Shown here one piece after another: positions 8,547 to 16,582 of a stretch of 64,000 nucleotides of DNA; position 1 is the stretch's first letter; the number at the start of each line of letters is the position of its first letter. This DNA is from Clostridioides difficile (lineage in GTDB: Bacteria; Bacillota; Clostridia; Peptostreptococcales; Peptostreptococcaceae): contig NZ_JRHN01000053.1 of NCBI RefSeq assembly GCF_001299635.1, positions 1-64,000 on the forward strand. The letters run 5' to 3'. The notes beneath the pieces were generated by a model that saw only the letters and a program-made list of their open reading frames with translations, was not told where the DNA came from and ran no database searches. Made by a program: the position numbers and the translations under genes.

Positions 8547-8744
8547 ATGTATCATTTTGAAAGTTTAAGTAATTACTGTTCTGTTATAGATAGACAAGTT
8601 TCTACTGATTCTAAATATTTTGAAACTCACACAAGTAATGATAAAAAACTAATTGATTTTAGTTGTTCACATTCAAATACTTGTAATTTATCAGATGAAA
8701 ATAAATGTGAGTTACTTCAAAAAGCCCACAACAAATATAGATAA
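8547..8744 (+). CDS. Small cysteine-containing protein on the opposite strand (cargo)
   Basis: 65 residues from ATG 8547-8549 with GAGGAGGTG eight bases upstream. It is the only plus-strand gene inside the late region. The C-terminal half has FSCSHSNTCNLSDENKCELL, a three-cysteine pattern that recalls the FPCKDCKHLDKC and DPCQTCKYERECF motifs of the two neighbouring genes. It ends exactly where the convergent 80-residue gene ends. No family is recognised. Reversed orientation and its own start signals mark it as a moron that could be expressed in the lysogen. Confidence 0.6.
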   Translation: MYHFESLSNYCSVIDRQVSTDSKYFETHTSNDKKLIDFSCSHSNTCNLSDENKCELLQKAHNKYR

Positions 8745-8987
8745 TTACTTTACTTTAAAATTTTTAAATGGAGATAATTTTAAATCAGTCAATTTACTTA
8801 ACTTTAAAAAAGTATCCCAAAAATCTGATTCTCTATTATCTCCAAAACATTTATCTAAGTGTTTACAATCTTTACAAGGGAAATCTAAGTCTTTTTCGTT
8901 GTGCATGAAGCTTTTTATAGCTCCAATTTGTATAAACTTACCTATACAATACAAGTCTTTTTCTGAAAGTTTTATTTCTTCTTGCAT
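8745..8987 (-). CDS. Small cysteine-rich phage protein, paralogue A
   Basis: 80 residues. It contains EKDLYCIGKFIQIGAIKSFM, then PCKDCKHLDKCF (C-x2-C-x5-C) and FWDTFLKLSKLT. The next gene upstream (9009-9281) carries the same blocks in the same order: EKDLYCMAKHIQINVIKRCF, PCQTCKYERECF and HWDTFIKLSKIT. The two are therefore recent paralogues, probably binding a metal through the cysteines. It lies between the tail hub and LysM genes, where a structural gene would be expected. Function unknown. Confidence 0.65.
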   Translation of the reverse strand: MQEEIKLSEKDLYCIGKFIQIGAIKSFMHNEKDLDFPCKDCKHLDKCFGDNRESDFWDTFLKLSKLTDLKLSPFKNFKVK

Positions 8988-9008
8988 AATAACACCTCTT
9001 TCACATTT

Positions 9009-9281
9009 CTAATCTGTAAAACCTGTGCCTAGACACATTCTTACTCCTGTAATTTTTGATAATTTTATGAATGTGTCCCAGTGTGCATAACCATATCCAC
9101 TTTTAAAACATTCTCTTTCATACTTACAAGTTTGGCAAGGGTCTAATATATCATGTTCTTCTCTAAAACATCTCTTTATAACGTTTATTTGAATATGTTT
9201 TGCCATACAATATAAGTCTTTTTCTGTCAAATCATCTTTTGTTAAACCATTACTTTGTGGTATTATTCTTAATTTCTCCAA
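9009..9281 (-). CDS. Small cysteine-rich phage protein, paralogue B
   Basis: 90 residues if started at TTG 9279-9281, which has a GAGGTGATAGAG site placed just after the stop of the LysM gene; a GTG at 9317 would overlap that gene. Shares EKDLYC-x2-KHIQI, PC-x2-CKYERECF and HWDTFIKLSKIT with paralogue A. Seven cysteines or so in 90 residues suggest a zinc or cluster site. No enzymatic motif and no family name can be given. Confidence 0.65.
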   Translation of the reverse strand: MEKLRIIPQSNGLTKDDLTEKDLYCMAKHIQINVIKRCFREEHDILDPCQTCKYERECFKSGYGYAHWDTFIKLSKITGVRMCLGTGFTD

Positions 9282-9295
9282 CTCTATCACCTCAT

Positions 9296-9940
9296 CTATG
9301 GAATTACTAACACCCACCCATCTTTTATTAGGTCAGGATTTTTAATTAATTTTTTATTAGCATCATAAATTTTCTTCCATAAATCCCCATTGCCATAATA
9401 TTTTTTTGCCAAACTCCAAAGACTGTCACCCTTGCCTACCTTATGAGTCTTTTGTTTACCTTTAACTTCAAATCCTTTTGTAAGTGGCACATCTTTTGTT
9501 GATGATAAATCTGTACTTGCACTAGTTGTATTTACTTTAGGTATCTGTATTCTTTTATACTCTTTTAAATTTAAAGTGAAATATACATCTCCTGTACAGT
9601 CTTTTTCTTCATATTTAAAACTGTCTATTATTACTTCCATATTTATATTTGTTTCTGTAACTGTAAACCTTAATATAAAGCCTTCATTCATCCATTTTTC
9701 AATCTTATTTACACAGTCATAAGGTGAGGCGAATCCTGTATAATCACAATAACTTGCTTCACTTTTTGGAAAGAAACTAGATATTTCTGTAGTTCTTAAG
9801 CCTACACCTCCAAATACTGCAATTTCCCCTGTTTTCAAGATATTTGAGGTATTTACTATTGCCTTACTGTTTATCTCAAAAGAGCTTGGAAAAACAGGAA
9901 ATCTAAAGGTGTCATTTGCTTGTCTAATCCACATTTCCAA
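9296..9940 (-). CDS. LysM-containing tail hub adaptor (XkdP-like)
   Basis: 214 residues from TTG 9938-9940 behind an AGGTGAT site. Residues 1-135 are the XkdP-type N-terminal domain (FRFPVFPSSFEINSKAIVNT, then GLRTTEISSFFPKSE and KWMNEGFILRFTVTETNINM). The last 50 residues are one LysM (HKVGKGDSLWSLAKKYYGNG, then IYDANKKLIKNPDLI) that binds glycan chains. Such proteins join the tube end to the baseplate hub and lie between the tape measure and XkdQ genes. Here three small unrelated genes separate it from the XkdQ-like gene. Confidence 0.85.
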   Translation of the reverse strand: MEMWIRQANDTFRFPVFPSSFEINSKAIVNTSNILKTGEIAVFGGVGLRTTEISSFFPKSEASYCDYTGFASPYDCVNKIEKWMNEGFILRFTVTETNINMEVIIDSFKYEEKDCTGDVYFTLNLKEYKRIQIPKVNTTSASTDLSSTKDVPLTKGFEVKGKQKTHKVGKGDSLWSLAKKYYGNGDLWKKIYDANKKLIKNPDLIKDGWVLVIP

Positions 9941-9964
9941 CTACATCACCTCTTTTAACTAAAA

Positions 9965-10162
9965 CTATTCTAAGCTTAATAGAAATTCAGCTTCATATTT
10001 TATAACTTCCTCAAAAGCTAAATCTATTTTTCTATAAACATTTACACTTTTTCCATAAAACTTACTTGAGTATTTTTCTGTATTTTCAATTAAATCTTTT
10101 CTTGCTTGTAATAATACTTTTAACCTTGCCAAACAAGCATTAAATTCTATATCTCTATCCAT
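9965..10162 (-). CDS. Hypothetical small helical protein
   Basis: 65 residues, all helical by appearance (FNACLARLKVLLQARKDLIE, then KIDLAFEEVIKYEAEFLLSL), no cysteine cluster and no signal peptide. It has an AGGAGTGAT site. It stands just after the terminator that follows the zinc-ribbon/SHOCT gene and before the LysM gene. No family is recognised. Confidence 0.5.
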   Translation of the reverse strand: MDRDIEFNACLARLKVLLQARKDLIENTEKYSSKFYGKSVNVYRKIDLAFEEVIKYEAEFLLSLE

Positions 10163-10183
10163 ATAATCACTCCTTATATAATA

Positions 10184-10213
10184 AAAGCACCTACTTGTTA
10201 AAGTAAGTGCTTT
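10184..10213 (-). terminator. Intrinsic terminator after the zinc-ribbon/SHOCT gene
   Basis: On the minus strand AAAGCACTTACTT pairs with AAGTAGGTGCTTT (13 positions, one G-U) around a TAAC loop, with a T-rich tail. It begins six bases after the stop of the upstream gene and isolates that gene from the LysM block. Confidence 0.75.
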
Positions 10214-10218
10214 ATATA

Positions 10219-11001
10219 TTATAAATTTAATAATTCTTTTTTCTTAGCATTAAATTCTTCTTCTGTAATTGCCTGCATATCTAGCAATTCTTTTAATGTT
10301 TTTATTTGCTCCAACGGGTCATTATTTTGTTGAACAGTATCATCGTTTTGTTTTTCTAAATCTTTTTGATTTCCATTTTGAATTACTGAAAATGTAGACA
10401 ATATCTCTTGTGCAATATTATAATTAGTCTTATAAACAAAAGATGTTTTCTTAGTTGCTGAATTAATTAAATCTATATATGTCGCAGGCATATTTAGATT
10501 ATTTAATGTTATTTTTATTTTTAAACTATTTATAATAGCCTTAGTTTCTTTTTTCCCAGTTACTCCTCCAACTACAGCTCCTACGCCTCCAAATAAAAGT
10601 CCTCCAGTTAAAGCTCTGCCCAATCCACCTTTTATCAATGTCTCTCCATCTTCTAGTAATTCATAGTCAATAACATCATTAAATGATAAAACTTCTTGAG
10701 CTAATTTCCCAAACTTATTAGGAATTAAAAATTTTTTCTGTGGTTCATCTATTTCTAAATAGGTTCCTATTTTTTTAGTTGGGTTAAAGCTTTCCACTTC
10801 TTCTGTTCTATTTTCATTTTTTTTAATAACATTTACAACATCTTCTTTTGTTATTTCTTTATTTTTCTTACCTAATGTAACTAATCCAATACCACATTTA
10901 TCAACACATTTTTTACAGACATATCCATCTTTTATTTTAAGCCTACAAGATTGGTCTTCTCCACAAACAACACATATTTCATTTTTACTGAATAATCCCA
11001 T
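10219..11001 (-). CDS. Zinc-ribbon and SHOCT-domain protein (cargo)
   Basis: 260 residues. Residues 8-36 hold two CxxC pairs (ICVVCGEDQSC, then CKKCVDKCG), like DUF4428 zinc ribbons. Residues about 70-200 are a beta-rich domain of the kind seen in short bacterial PH-like proteins, with a glycine-rich hydrophobic segment (ALTGGLLFGGVGAVVGGVTG, about 130-150). The last 30 residues are a SHOCT motif (LEQIKTLKELLDMQAITEEE). The SHOCT family is common in prophages and membrane-linked proteins, with no firm function. It separates the tape measure and LysM genes and has its own terminator, as a moron would. Confidence 0.7.
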   Translation of the reverse strand: MGLFSKNEICVVCGEDQSCRLKIKDGYVCKKCVDKCGIGLVTLGKKNKEITKEDVVNVIKKNENRTEEVESFNPTKKIGTYLEIDEPQKKFLIPNKFGKLAQEVLSFNDVIDYELLEDGETLIKGGLGRALTGGLLFGGVGAVVGGVTGKKETKAIINSLKIKITLNNLNMPATYIDLINSATKKTSFVYKTNYNIAQEILSTFSVIQNGNQKDLEKQNDDTVQQNNDPLEQIKTLKELLDMQAITEEEFNAKKKELLNL

Positions 11002-11073
11002 ATTTATCCCCCTAAAATATAATAATTATACTACGATTATAGCATATACTGGTATCTTTTAGGAGAAATATGT

Positions 11074-13908
11074 CTATACACCTCCTGCTAAATTTAACTT
11101 TATTTCATTAACTAACATCTTAGTTAATTTAGCCATATCAGCTTCTTCTTTAACTGTAACACCACCTAAGTTTATATTTATAGTAATATCATTACTTTCT
11201 TTATTATTAGTAGTCTCGCTATTAGTTTTATTAACAGTATTTTGCTGAGTTCTTTGTGTTATAGCTTCTTTATACTTACTTGTATAGTCACTTTCTTCAA
11301 TTTCTTGTGGTTTGTACATTCTCTGAGTTAAATTACTAACTACATTGTCAATATTGCTCTTCAAACTTGGTAATTCTACTTTTATACCTTCCCAAATTCC
11401 TAAAGGGAGGAATCTACCTACTAAATCTCTTAATTTCCAAGAAGGTGAATGTACTCCAAATCCATTTTTAAATCCATCTATTACACCCTTTGCAAAATCA
11501 TTTACTTTTCCTTTTAACCAGTCACCAGCTCCAGTTATACCATTCCATAACCCTTTAACAACATTTTTCCCTATGTCCAAAACTTTTTTAGGTAGTGCTT
11601 TTAAAGTGTCCACTACTGTGTCAACTAACTTTTTAGCTCCTTCTCTACCCTTGGTAGCCATTTGGTTTCCCCAACTCACTACTTTTTGAACTGTATTTGT
11701 AAGCCAAGTCCAAACTCTGCCAGGTAAGGTTTGAAAAAACACTACGATATTATTAATAATCATCCTAGCATAAATTTGAGCATATGCTATCATAGCCATA
11801 CCCCACTGACCTATTTTTTGAACTGTATTCACTAACCAAGTCCAAATTTTATTAGGAAGTTGAGCAAAGAATGTTCCTATATTATTAATCCAAATAGGAA
11901 CATTTGTAACTAAATAAGTCCAAACAGAAATACCCCAAGACATTATTTTTCCTAAAGCAAATCCTAATCCATAGCCAATTCTTGCAGGTAATTGCCCAAA
12001 CCATACTCCGATGCTGTTAATCCACATTGGAATTGTTTGAGTAAAGAAAGCTACAATGGCATTCCAACCATTTACAAAAGCTTGTTTTATATTATTCCAC
12101 ATTTCTACAAACCATTGACCTGCACTTGAAAAATTTGTGCATAAGTCATTCCATGCTTGTGGTATAGTTTGAGTGAAAAAATTACATATATCACCCCAAA
12201 CCTTTGTTGCTGTTTCTTTTATATTATTCCAAGCATTTATAACAAAATCTCTAAAGCCCTTGTTTGTATTCCACAAGACTACAAGTCCTGCTACGAGAGC
12301 GGTTACTGCAATTACAGCAATACCAATTGGACCTCCTAGCAAGGCACTAGCTTTTGCCAATAATAACGTCCGAGCTTGTGCAAGAGCCATTTTTCCAGTT
12401 AATACTCCAACAAGAATTTGAAACCCACTTAAAGCCACACCTGCTCCTGCCATTCCAACCATGTAAACTCGTACTGCTAATTCAGCTGCAATCCATGCAT
12501 TTTTCAGAGCTACAATACTTTTAACTGCACTAGTCATGATAGATGCTGTTTTTATACTTACAAAAATACTTGCAATAGTAGGTCCATTTTTTAAAATCCA
12601 ACTAAGGCTTTTAATCATTGTTGGTAGTGCCTTTGTTGCAATTTTTATAATTGCAGATGTTAAATCTCCAAAAGATTGTGCTATTTGTGAAATACCTACT
12701 TTGAGTGACCCACTTGAAAATTGCTTATCTAAGTCACTTAAACATTTTATTCCTGTTTCGGCAGCATTTTTAAGAGGTTCCTTTAGTTTACTATATATCT
12801 CTATACCTAGATTTTTGAAACTTTCTTTTAATATTCCTACTTTTGATTCTAAAGTATTAGACATTTTAGAATATGCACTTCCGACAACATCAGCTTGTGT
12901 AGACATAGCTTTTAAATTATTAGTATATTGTTCTGAATTTTGACCACTAAGTGCGAGTGCAGCTTTCCCTGCTTCAATACTTCCAAACATATCTATTAAA
13001 CTCTTTTTATTCTTTTTAGCACTTCCATCCATGAGATTTAAAATTTCATTAAGAGGCACTCCTGCTTGCATTAATTCTTTAAAAGATTTTCCTGCGTACT
13101 TAGTCCCTTTTGTTGCATCTAATAAAGACTTGTTTGCTACTGTACCAGTTTTTCCGAGTTCTGCAAGTAGACTATTTAATTGTGTTGTTGCTTGTGCCGT
13201 GGGTGTACCTTGTGCTGTCATATTAGCAAGTGATGCTCCTACCTGTTCAAAACTAAAACTCATTGCAGATGCAGTTGGAGTTACTTGTGCTAATGTTGCT
13301 CCTAATTCCCCAACAGTAGTAATCCCTTTATTTTGAGTCTGCATCATAACTTTGTGTACTCTATCCGTTTCCGATACATCCATTTTATAAGCATTTAATA
13401 CTTTTGCAGTAGCAGTTAAAGCAGTATCTATATCTGTAAATCCTGCTTTGGATAATTTAGCATTTTTAGTCATAAAGTCCATTGCTGAGCCCATGTCTTT
13501 TGTGACAGGAATACCCGAAGATAAAGCATTATATAGACTTTCTCCAATTTGTGTTGCCGCAATTCCTGTATTTTTAGACAATTCTAATACTTTATTATTC
13601 AAGTTTTCTGTATCTACTTTAGTGTCTCCAAACATTGTCGAAGTTTTTGTCATTGCAGTTTCAAATTCTGCACCCGCTTTAGATGCAGAAACTAATCCTG
13701 CTCCTATCCCAGTCACAATTCCTACTCCTGCTATTTTAGCTGCATTGCTTACTTTTCTAAATTGTTCTTGTAATCTCTCTTGTGCTTGTGATGTAGAATT
13801 TGTTTGACTTTGAAGGGCTCTAGTAGCTTCTCTAACTTGTCTTAGAGTCCTACTCGCCTCATCTCGCATTCTTATAACAGCTTCTAAGGCTCTGCTTCCT
13901 GCTGACAT
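11074..13908 (-). CDS. Tail tape measure protein
   Basis: 944 residues. Residues about 1-60 form a coiled coil (RALEAVIRMRDEASRTLRQV). Residues about 75-380 match the TP901-type tape measure core (AGAEFETAMTKTSTMFGDTK, then NKGITTVGELGATLAQVTPT). Hydrophobic segments follow at about 440-540. Then come three to four tryptophan-rich repeats of roughly 40-60 residues, each with a phrase like FFTQTIPMWINSIGVWF or FFAQLPNKIWTWLVNTV. The C-terminus has the FGVHSPSWKLRDLVGRFLPL motif typical of this family. It sets tail length and is threaded through the tube. Its RBS lies inside the frameshift extension of the preceding chaperone. Confidence 0.95.
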   Translation of the reverse strand: MSAGSRALEAVIRMRDEASRTLRQVREATRALQSQTNSTSQAQERLQEQFRKVSNAAKIAGVGIVTGIGAGLVSASKAGAEFETAMTKTSTMFGDTKVDTENLNNKVLELSKNTGIAATQIGESLYNALSSGIPVTKDMGSAMDFMTKNAKLSKAGFTDIDTALTATAKVLNAYKMDVSETDRVHKVMMQTQNKGITTVGELGATLAQVTPTASAMSFSFEQVGASLANMTAQGTPTAQATTQLNSLLAELGKTGTVANKSLLDATKGTKYAGKSFKELMQAGVPLNEILNLMDGSAKKNKKSLIDMFGSIEAGKAALALSGQNSEQYTNNLKAMSTQADVVGSAYSKMSNTLESKVGILKESFKNLGIEIYSKLKEPLKNAAETGIKCLSDLDKQFSSGSLKVGISQIAQSFGDLTSAIIKIATKALPTMIKSLSWILKNGPTIASIFVSIKTASIMTSAVKSIVALKNAWIAAELAVRVYMVGMAGAGVALSGFQILVGVLTGKMALAQARTLLLAKASALLGGPIGIAVIAVTALVAGLVVLWNTNKGFRDFVINAWNNIKETATKVWGDICNFFTQTIPQAWNDLCTNFSSAGQWFVEMWNNIKQAFVNGWNAIVAFFTQTIPMWINSIGVWFGQLPARIGYGLGFALGKIMSWGISVWTYLVTNVPIWINNIGTFFAQLPNKIWTWLVNTVQKIGQWGMAMIAYAQIYARMIINNIVVFFQTLPGRVWTWLTNTVQKVVSWGNQMATKGREGAKKLVDTVVDTLKALPKKVLDIGKNVVKGLWNGITGAGDWLKGKVNDFAKGVIDGFKNGFGVHSPSWKLRDLVGRFLPLGIWEGIKVELPSLKSNIDNVVSNLTQRMYKPQEIEESDYTSKYKEAITQRTQQNTVNKTNSETTNNKESNDITININLGGVTVKEEADMAKLTKMLVNEIKLNLAGGV

Positions 13909-13911
13909 ACT

Positions 13912-14090
13912 CTAAAGCCCCCCTCCTAGATGCTTTATCTCTTCTATTCTATCTTCCATTTCTTCATACATGAAAGCTTTAACTATGCGTTTTTCTCCAT
14001 GTTTAAGTTTTAAAAAAACAGATGGCATCATTCCTTTGTATCTGAACATCAAATACATTAAATTAACTTCGCCATCTGTTTTTATTAGTT
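13912..14090 (-). CDS. -1 frameshift extension of the tail assembly chaperone
   Basis: After a -1 slip at 14088-14094 the reading frame continues for 58 codons (LIKTDGEVNLMYLMFRYKGM, then GEKRIVKAFMYEEMEDRIEE) to TAG at 13912-13914. The fused product of 14555 to 13912 is about 214 residues. This mirrors lambda gpG/gpGT: the short form and the extended form together chaperone the tape measure protein. The extension has no own start with an RBS near its beginning, which supports fusion by frameshifting. Confidence 0.8.
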
Positions 14091-14555
14091 TTTTATTTTT
14101 TCTTCTATTCTCTTATCTTTTTCAGAATTAGATTCGCTATATCCGTTTAACTCACATATTTTGTTATATAAATCATTTATTTCACCTGCTAATAACATTT
14201 TTCTTAGTAATTCTCTTGGTGTTGGAGATTTAAAGTGTTTCAATAACTCTTTATCTTTAAATGTTTTGCAAGAAGCTAATATAATATTTGTTTTCATTTT
14301 AAAGTTGTCTAAATCCTTCAATGAACCATTCTCTATTTTTAGCCCACTCGATTGCAATTCGTCAAAAGTCTCAGGTTCTAATGCTGTACACTCAAAAGGT
14401 AACTCTATACCTACTTTTTTACAAAATATTTTATATGTCATACTTGGCATTTTAATTTCGCCTGCATCCATTTTGAGCAATAATTCCACTATATTCTTCA
14501 CTTCTGTTGCTTCTTTTTTCTCCATTATTTCTTTTTCTAATTTATTTTCACTCAT
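14085..14555 (-). CDS. Tail assembly chaperone, XkdN-like (short form)
   Basis: 156 residues, acidic and helical, with KNIVELLLKMDAGEIKMPSM and a central KIENGSLKDLDNFKMKTNII. The position between tail tube and tape measure genes and the size fit the XkdN-like tail assembly chaperone family of contractile-tailed phages. The last sense codons are ATA AAA AAC before TAA, a classical -1 slippery site, and a second open frame follows. It binds the tape measure during tail assembly, by family knowledge. Confidence 0.85.
   Translation of the reverse strand: MSENKLEKEIMEKKEATEVKNIVELLLKMDAGEIKMPSMTYKIFCKKVGIELPFECTALEPETFDELQSSGLKIENGSLKDLDNFKMKTNIILASCKTFKDKELLKHFKSPTPRELLRKMLLAGEINDLYNKICELNGYSESNSEKDKRIEEKIKN
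14088..14094 (-). other. Programmed -1 frameshift heptamer A AAA AAC
   Basis: The zero-frame codons ATA AAA AAC place the heptamer in the X XXY YYZ phase, directly before the TAA stop at 14085-14087. A slip by one base turns the A-site codon AAC to AAA and resumes at CTA ATA AAA ACA, the start of the 58-codon extension. Slippery sites at this exact place in the tail operon are well known. Confidence 0.85.
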
Positions 14556-14584
14556 GTTTTTATTCTCCTTATTTAATAATCGTT

Positions 14585-15016
14585 TTATATTTCATCTAAA
14601 AATTCATAATCTTCGAATGTGAAAGAAAATTCTTTTTCTCCTTCTTTTCCTAGTTCCCAATCTATAAGTGGTAGGTTATCAAAACTTACACCAGTTACAC
14701 AAACTCTTTCTGCTCCTTTGGCATCTGGGTCAGCAAGTTTACTAATGACAGTAAATTTTAATTCTTTTCCTTCTTTTATAACTTGAGTCCCATATTTTAA
14801 TAACTTTGAGTCTACATGGTGCATAGTCAAAGACCCTTCTGCACTAGCATCTATTACTTTTTGACCTTTAATCATTTTGCGTGGTTTAGCTATTTCAGCT
14901 TTATTAAACTTTATTTCAGCTTTCATGCCCTTACATTCAGCTAACTGTACATCATCCAACCAAACCTCTCCATAAGTCCCATTTATAACATTTTTACTTT
15001 CAAAACTTGTCGCCAT
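14585..15016 (-). CDS. Tail tube protein (XkdM-like)
   Basis: 143 residues. NVINGTYGEVWLDDVQLAEC, then KAEIKFNKAEIAKPRKMIKG and the closing GEKEFSFTFEDYEFLDEI match the XkdM-like tube family of PBSX and C. difficile myophages. It polymerises into the inner tube through which DNA passes. It lies directly after the sheath gene with a 15-base gap. Confidence 0.9.
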   Translation of the reverse strand: MATSFESKNVINGTYGEVWLDDVQLAECKGMKAEIKFNKAEIAKPRKMIKGQKVIDASAEGSLTMHHVDSKLLKYGTQVIKEGKELKFTVISKLADPDAKGAERVCVTGVSFDNLPLIDWELGKEGEKEFSFTFEDYEFLDEI

Positions 15017-15031
15017 TTTATCACCTGCCTT

Positions 15032-16102
15032 CTACATTTGAACTCTTATATTTATATCTTCCATCGCATCTACTAATTTTAAATTTATTAAATAAAATCC
15101 GTTTGAACCTGTACTTGCTTCTTTTATCTCATTTTCTTTCATCTTACTTGTATCTATTTTTTTACCTTCCAAATATTCTTTTTGCTTTTCTAAGTCAATT
15201 TCGACTGTAAAATTAGAGTCAATTAATTCTTGTCTTGTTAATTCAGTTAAATATGACTGTACCGCTACTATGAATAAGCATTTATTGTCATAAGTGTTAG
15301 GACATTTACGTAAATACTTCTCTACATAAACATTTTTTATATCTTTGCTTATTAAATCTTTTGTATCAACAAGCTTAATTTTCTGAAATATTTCTCCTTT
15401 TTCTGTTGTTAGGGTTGTAAGTGAGTTTACACCTCTAGCAATTCTAATCTTGCCTGATAGCCTTCTTAAAATCAATTCTCCTGCCTGCACTTTAGCATCT
15501 GCGCTAGCTTTATCTATCTTTACAATAGACTCAATTTCATCAAGAGGTGCATAAGTAATTGATTGTGTGTTTGGTGTAGAGGCTATAAGAGAAGCAATAC
15601 GTGGCGTGTATTTTTCTGCTGTTATTTCTTCACCATCAACTACTACATTTTCAGTAAAATTAATAATTGCTTCATTGTCAGCTTTGATATTTGCAAGAAC
15701 CGCTTTAGCCTCTGTGCTTTCTTCCTCTCTTATTTTCTTAATCCAATTTACAATTGCTTGTTTTTCTGCTTCTATAGCTTCCGGCATACATAAGTAATTA
15801 AATTCTACAGATTCTAATTCTTCTAGTATATCCTCAACTTTTCCATCTTCTGTGAAAGTGCTTATAATAACTTTACTTGGTTTTAGTATCTTCTCATTGT
15901 CAGTAGAACCCATAAAAGCATATTTTATATATTTTTTATTAGAATCACTTAACGATATTGATATATCATCTTCGCTTGTAAGCTCTTTATACATCTTTGT
16001 TGTATCTTTCAATACAATTACTACTATTCCAGCTCGGGAACGTTGTATAAAGCTTGTAGCTAACTCTTTAAACTCTATATTTATGTTAACTAATCCAGCC
16101 AT
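15032..16102 (-). CDS. Tail sheath protein (XkdK-like)
   Basis: 356 residues, short for a sheath but normal for clostridial PBSX-like sheaths. Features include the start MAGLVNINIEFKELATSFIQ, RSRAGIVVIVLKD, a central SIVKIDKASADAKVQAGELI and the C-terminal KIRIARGVNSLTTLTTEKGE followed by FQKIKLVDTKDLI. The sheath contracts to drive the tube through the envelope. Its presence makes the prophage a myovirus. Confidence 0.92.
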   Translation of the reverse strand: MAGLVNINIEFKELATSFIQRSRAGIVVIVLKDTTKMYKELTSEDDISISLSDSNKKYIKYAFMGSTDNEKILKPSKVIISTFTEDGKVEDILEELESVEFNYLCMPEAIEAEKQAIVNWIKKIREEESTEAKAVLANIKADNEAIINFTENVVVDGEEITAEKYTPRIASLIASTPNTQSITYAPLDEIESIVKIDKASADAKVQAGELILRRLSGKIRIARGVNSLTTLTTEKGEIFQKIKLVDTKDLISKDIKNVYVEKYLRKCPNTYDNKCLFIVAVQSYLTELTRQELIDSNFTVEIDLEKQKEYLEGKKIDTSKMKENEIKEASTGSNGFYLINLKLVDAMEDINIRVQM

Positions 16103-16131
16103 TTAATCACTCCTTCCTTCAAATCTTATAT

Positions 16132-16575
16132 TTAGTCAAATCTCATATTTAGTTCTTCCATCAACTCATGTTTTTCTTCTTCAAAATAAATTTGTTCATG
16201 ATAATTTATAGATATAAGAAATTGAACATAATTTCCTATCTCATCTTTTTCTATACTTCCACTTTTCTTACTGAAAGTTAAATATCTGTCTTTTACTTTT
16301 ATATTTCTAGTGAATATGTTCTCTAATTTATTTAGAATGTCGAGTAAATCTGTTTTCTTTTTTCCCCATTTAGGCAAATATTTTATATCAACTAAGAAGC
16401 TTTTTATATCAGTTTTTTTAGTCGCTGTCTGTACCATTTCTGGCAATATCTGCACAAAAAAACAAGACTTTTTATTGTCTTGTATGTTATATTCTCCTAC
16501 AACTATAGTTTCTTTAAAATTATTATCTATAGTTTTAGTAAATGAATCTAGTATTTCATTATAACTTAGCAACAC
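16132..16575 (-). CDS. Tail terminator-like protein
   Basis: 147 residues. It reads LSYNEILDSFTKTIDNNFKE, then SFLVDIKYLPKWGKKKTDLL and ends with INYHEQIYFEEEKHELMEEL. Length, beta/alpha pattern and position between the HK97 gp10-like protein and the sheath fit the tail terminator or tail completion role in PBSX-like phages. No motif proves it. Confidence 0.65.
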   Translation of the reverse strand: MLLSYNEILDSFTKTIDNNFKETIVVGEYNIQDNKKSCFFVQILPEMVQTATKKTDIKSFLVDIKYLPKWGKKKTDLLDILNKLENIFTRNIKVKDRYLTFSKKSGSIEKDEIGNYVQFLISINYHEQIYFEEEKHELMEELNMRFD

Positions 16576-16582
16576 ATCACCT

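Noticed and set aside
8653-9012. Plus-strand frame of 119 codons over the cysteine-protein genes
   Set aside because: Antisense to a clear paralogue and out of phase with the well-started 65-residue gene.
10219-11001. Toxin gene
   Set aside because: The SHOCT/zinc-ribbon layout has no toxin motif or catalytic residues.
12157-12943. Plus-strand frames across the tape measure gene
   Set aside because: They mirror the minus-strand coding sequence, lack RBS and have no domain.
15563-15797. Two overlapping plus-strand frames in the sheath gene
   Set aside because: Antisense shadows of a well-supported gene, without start signals.
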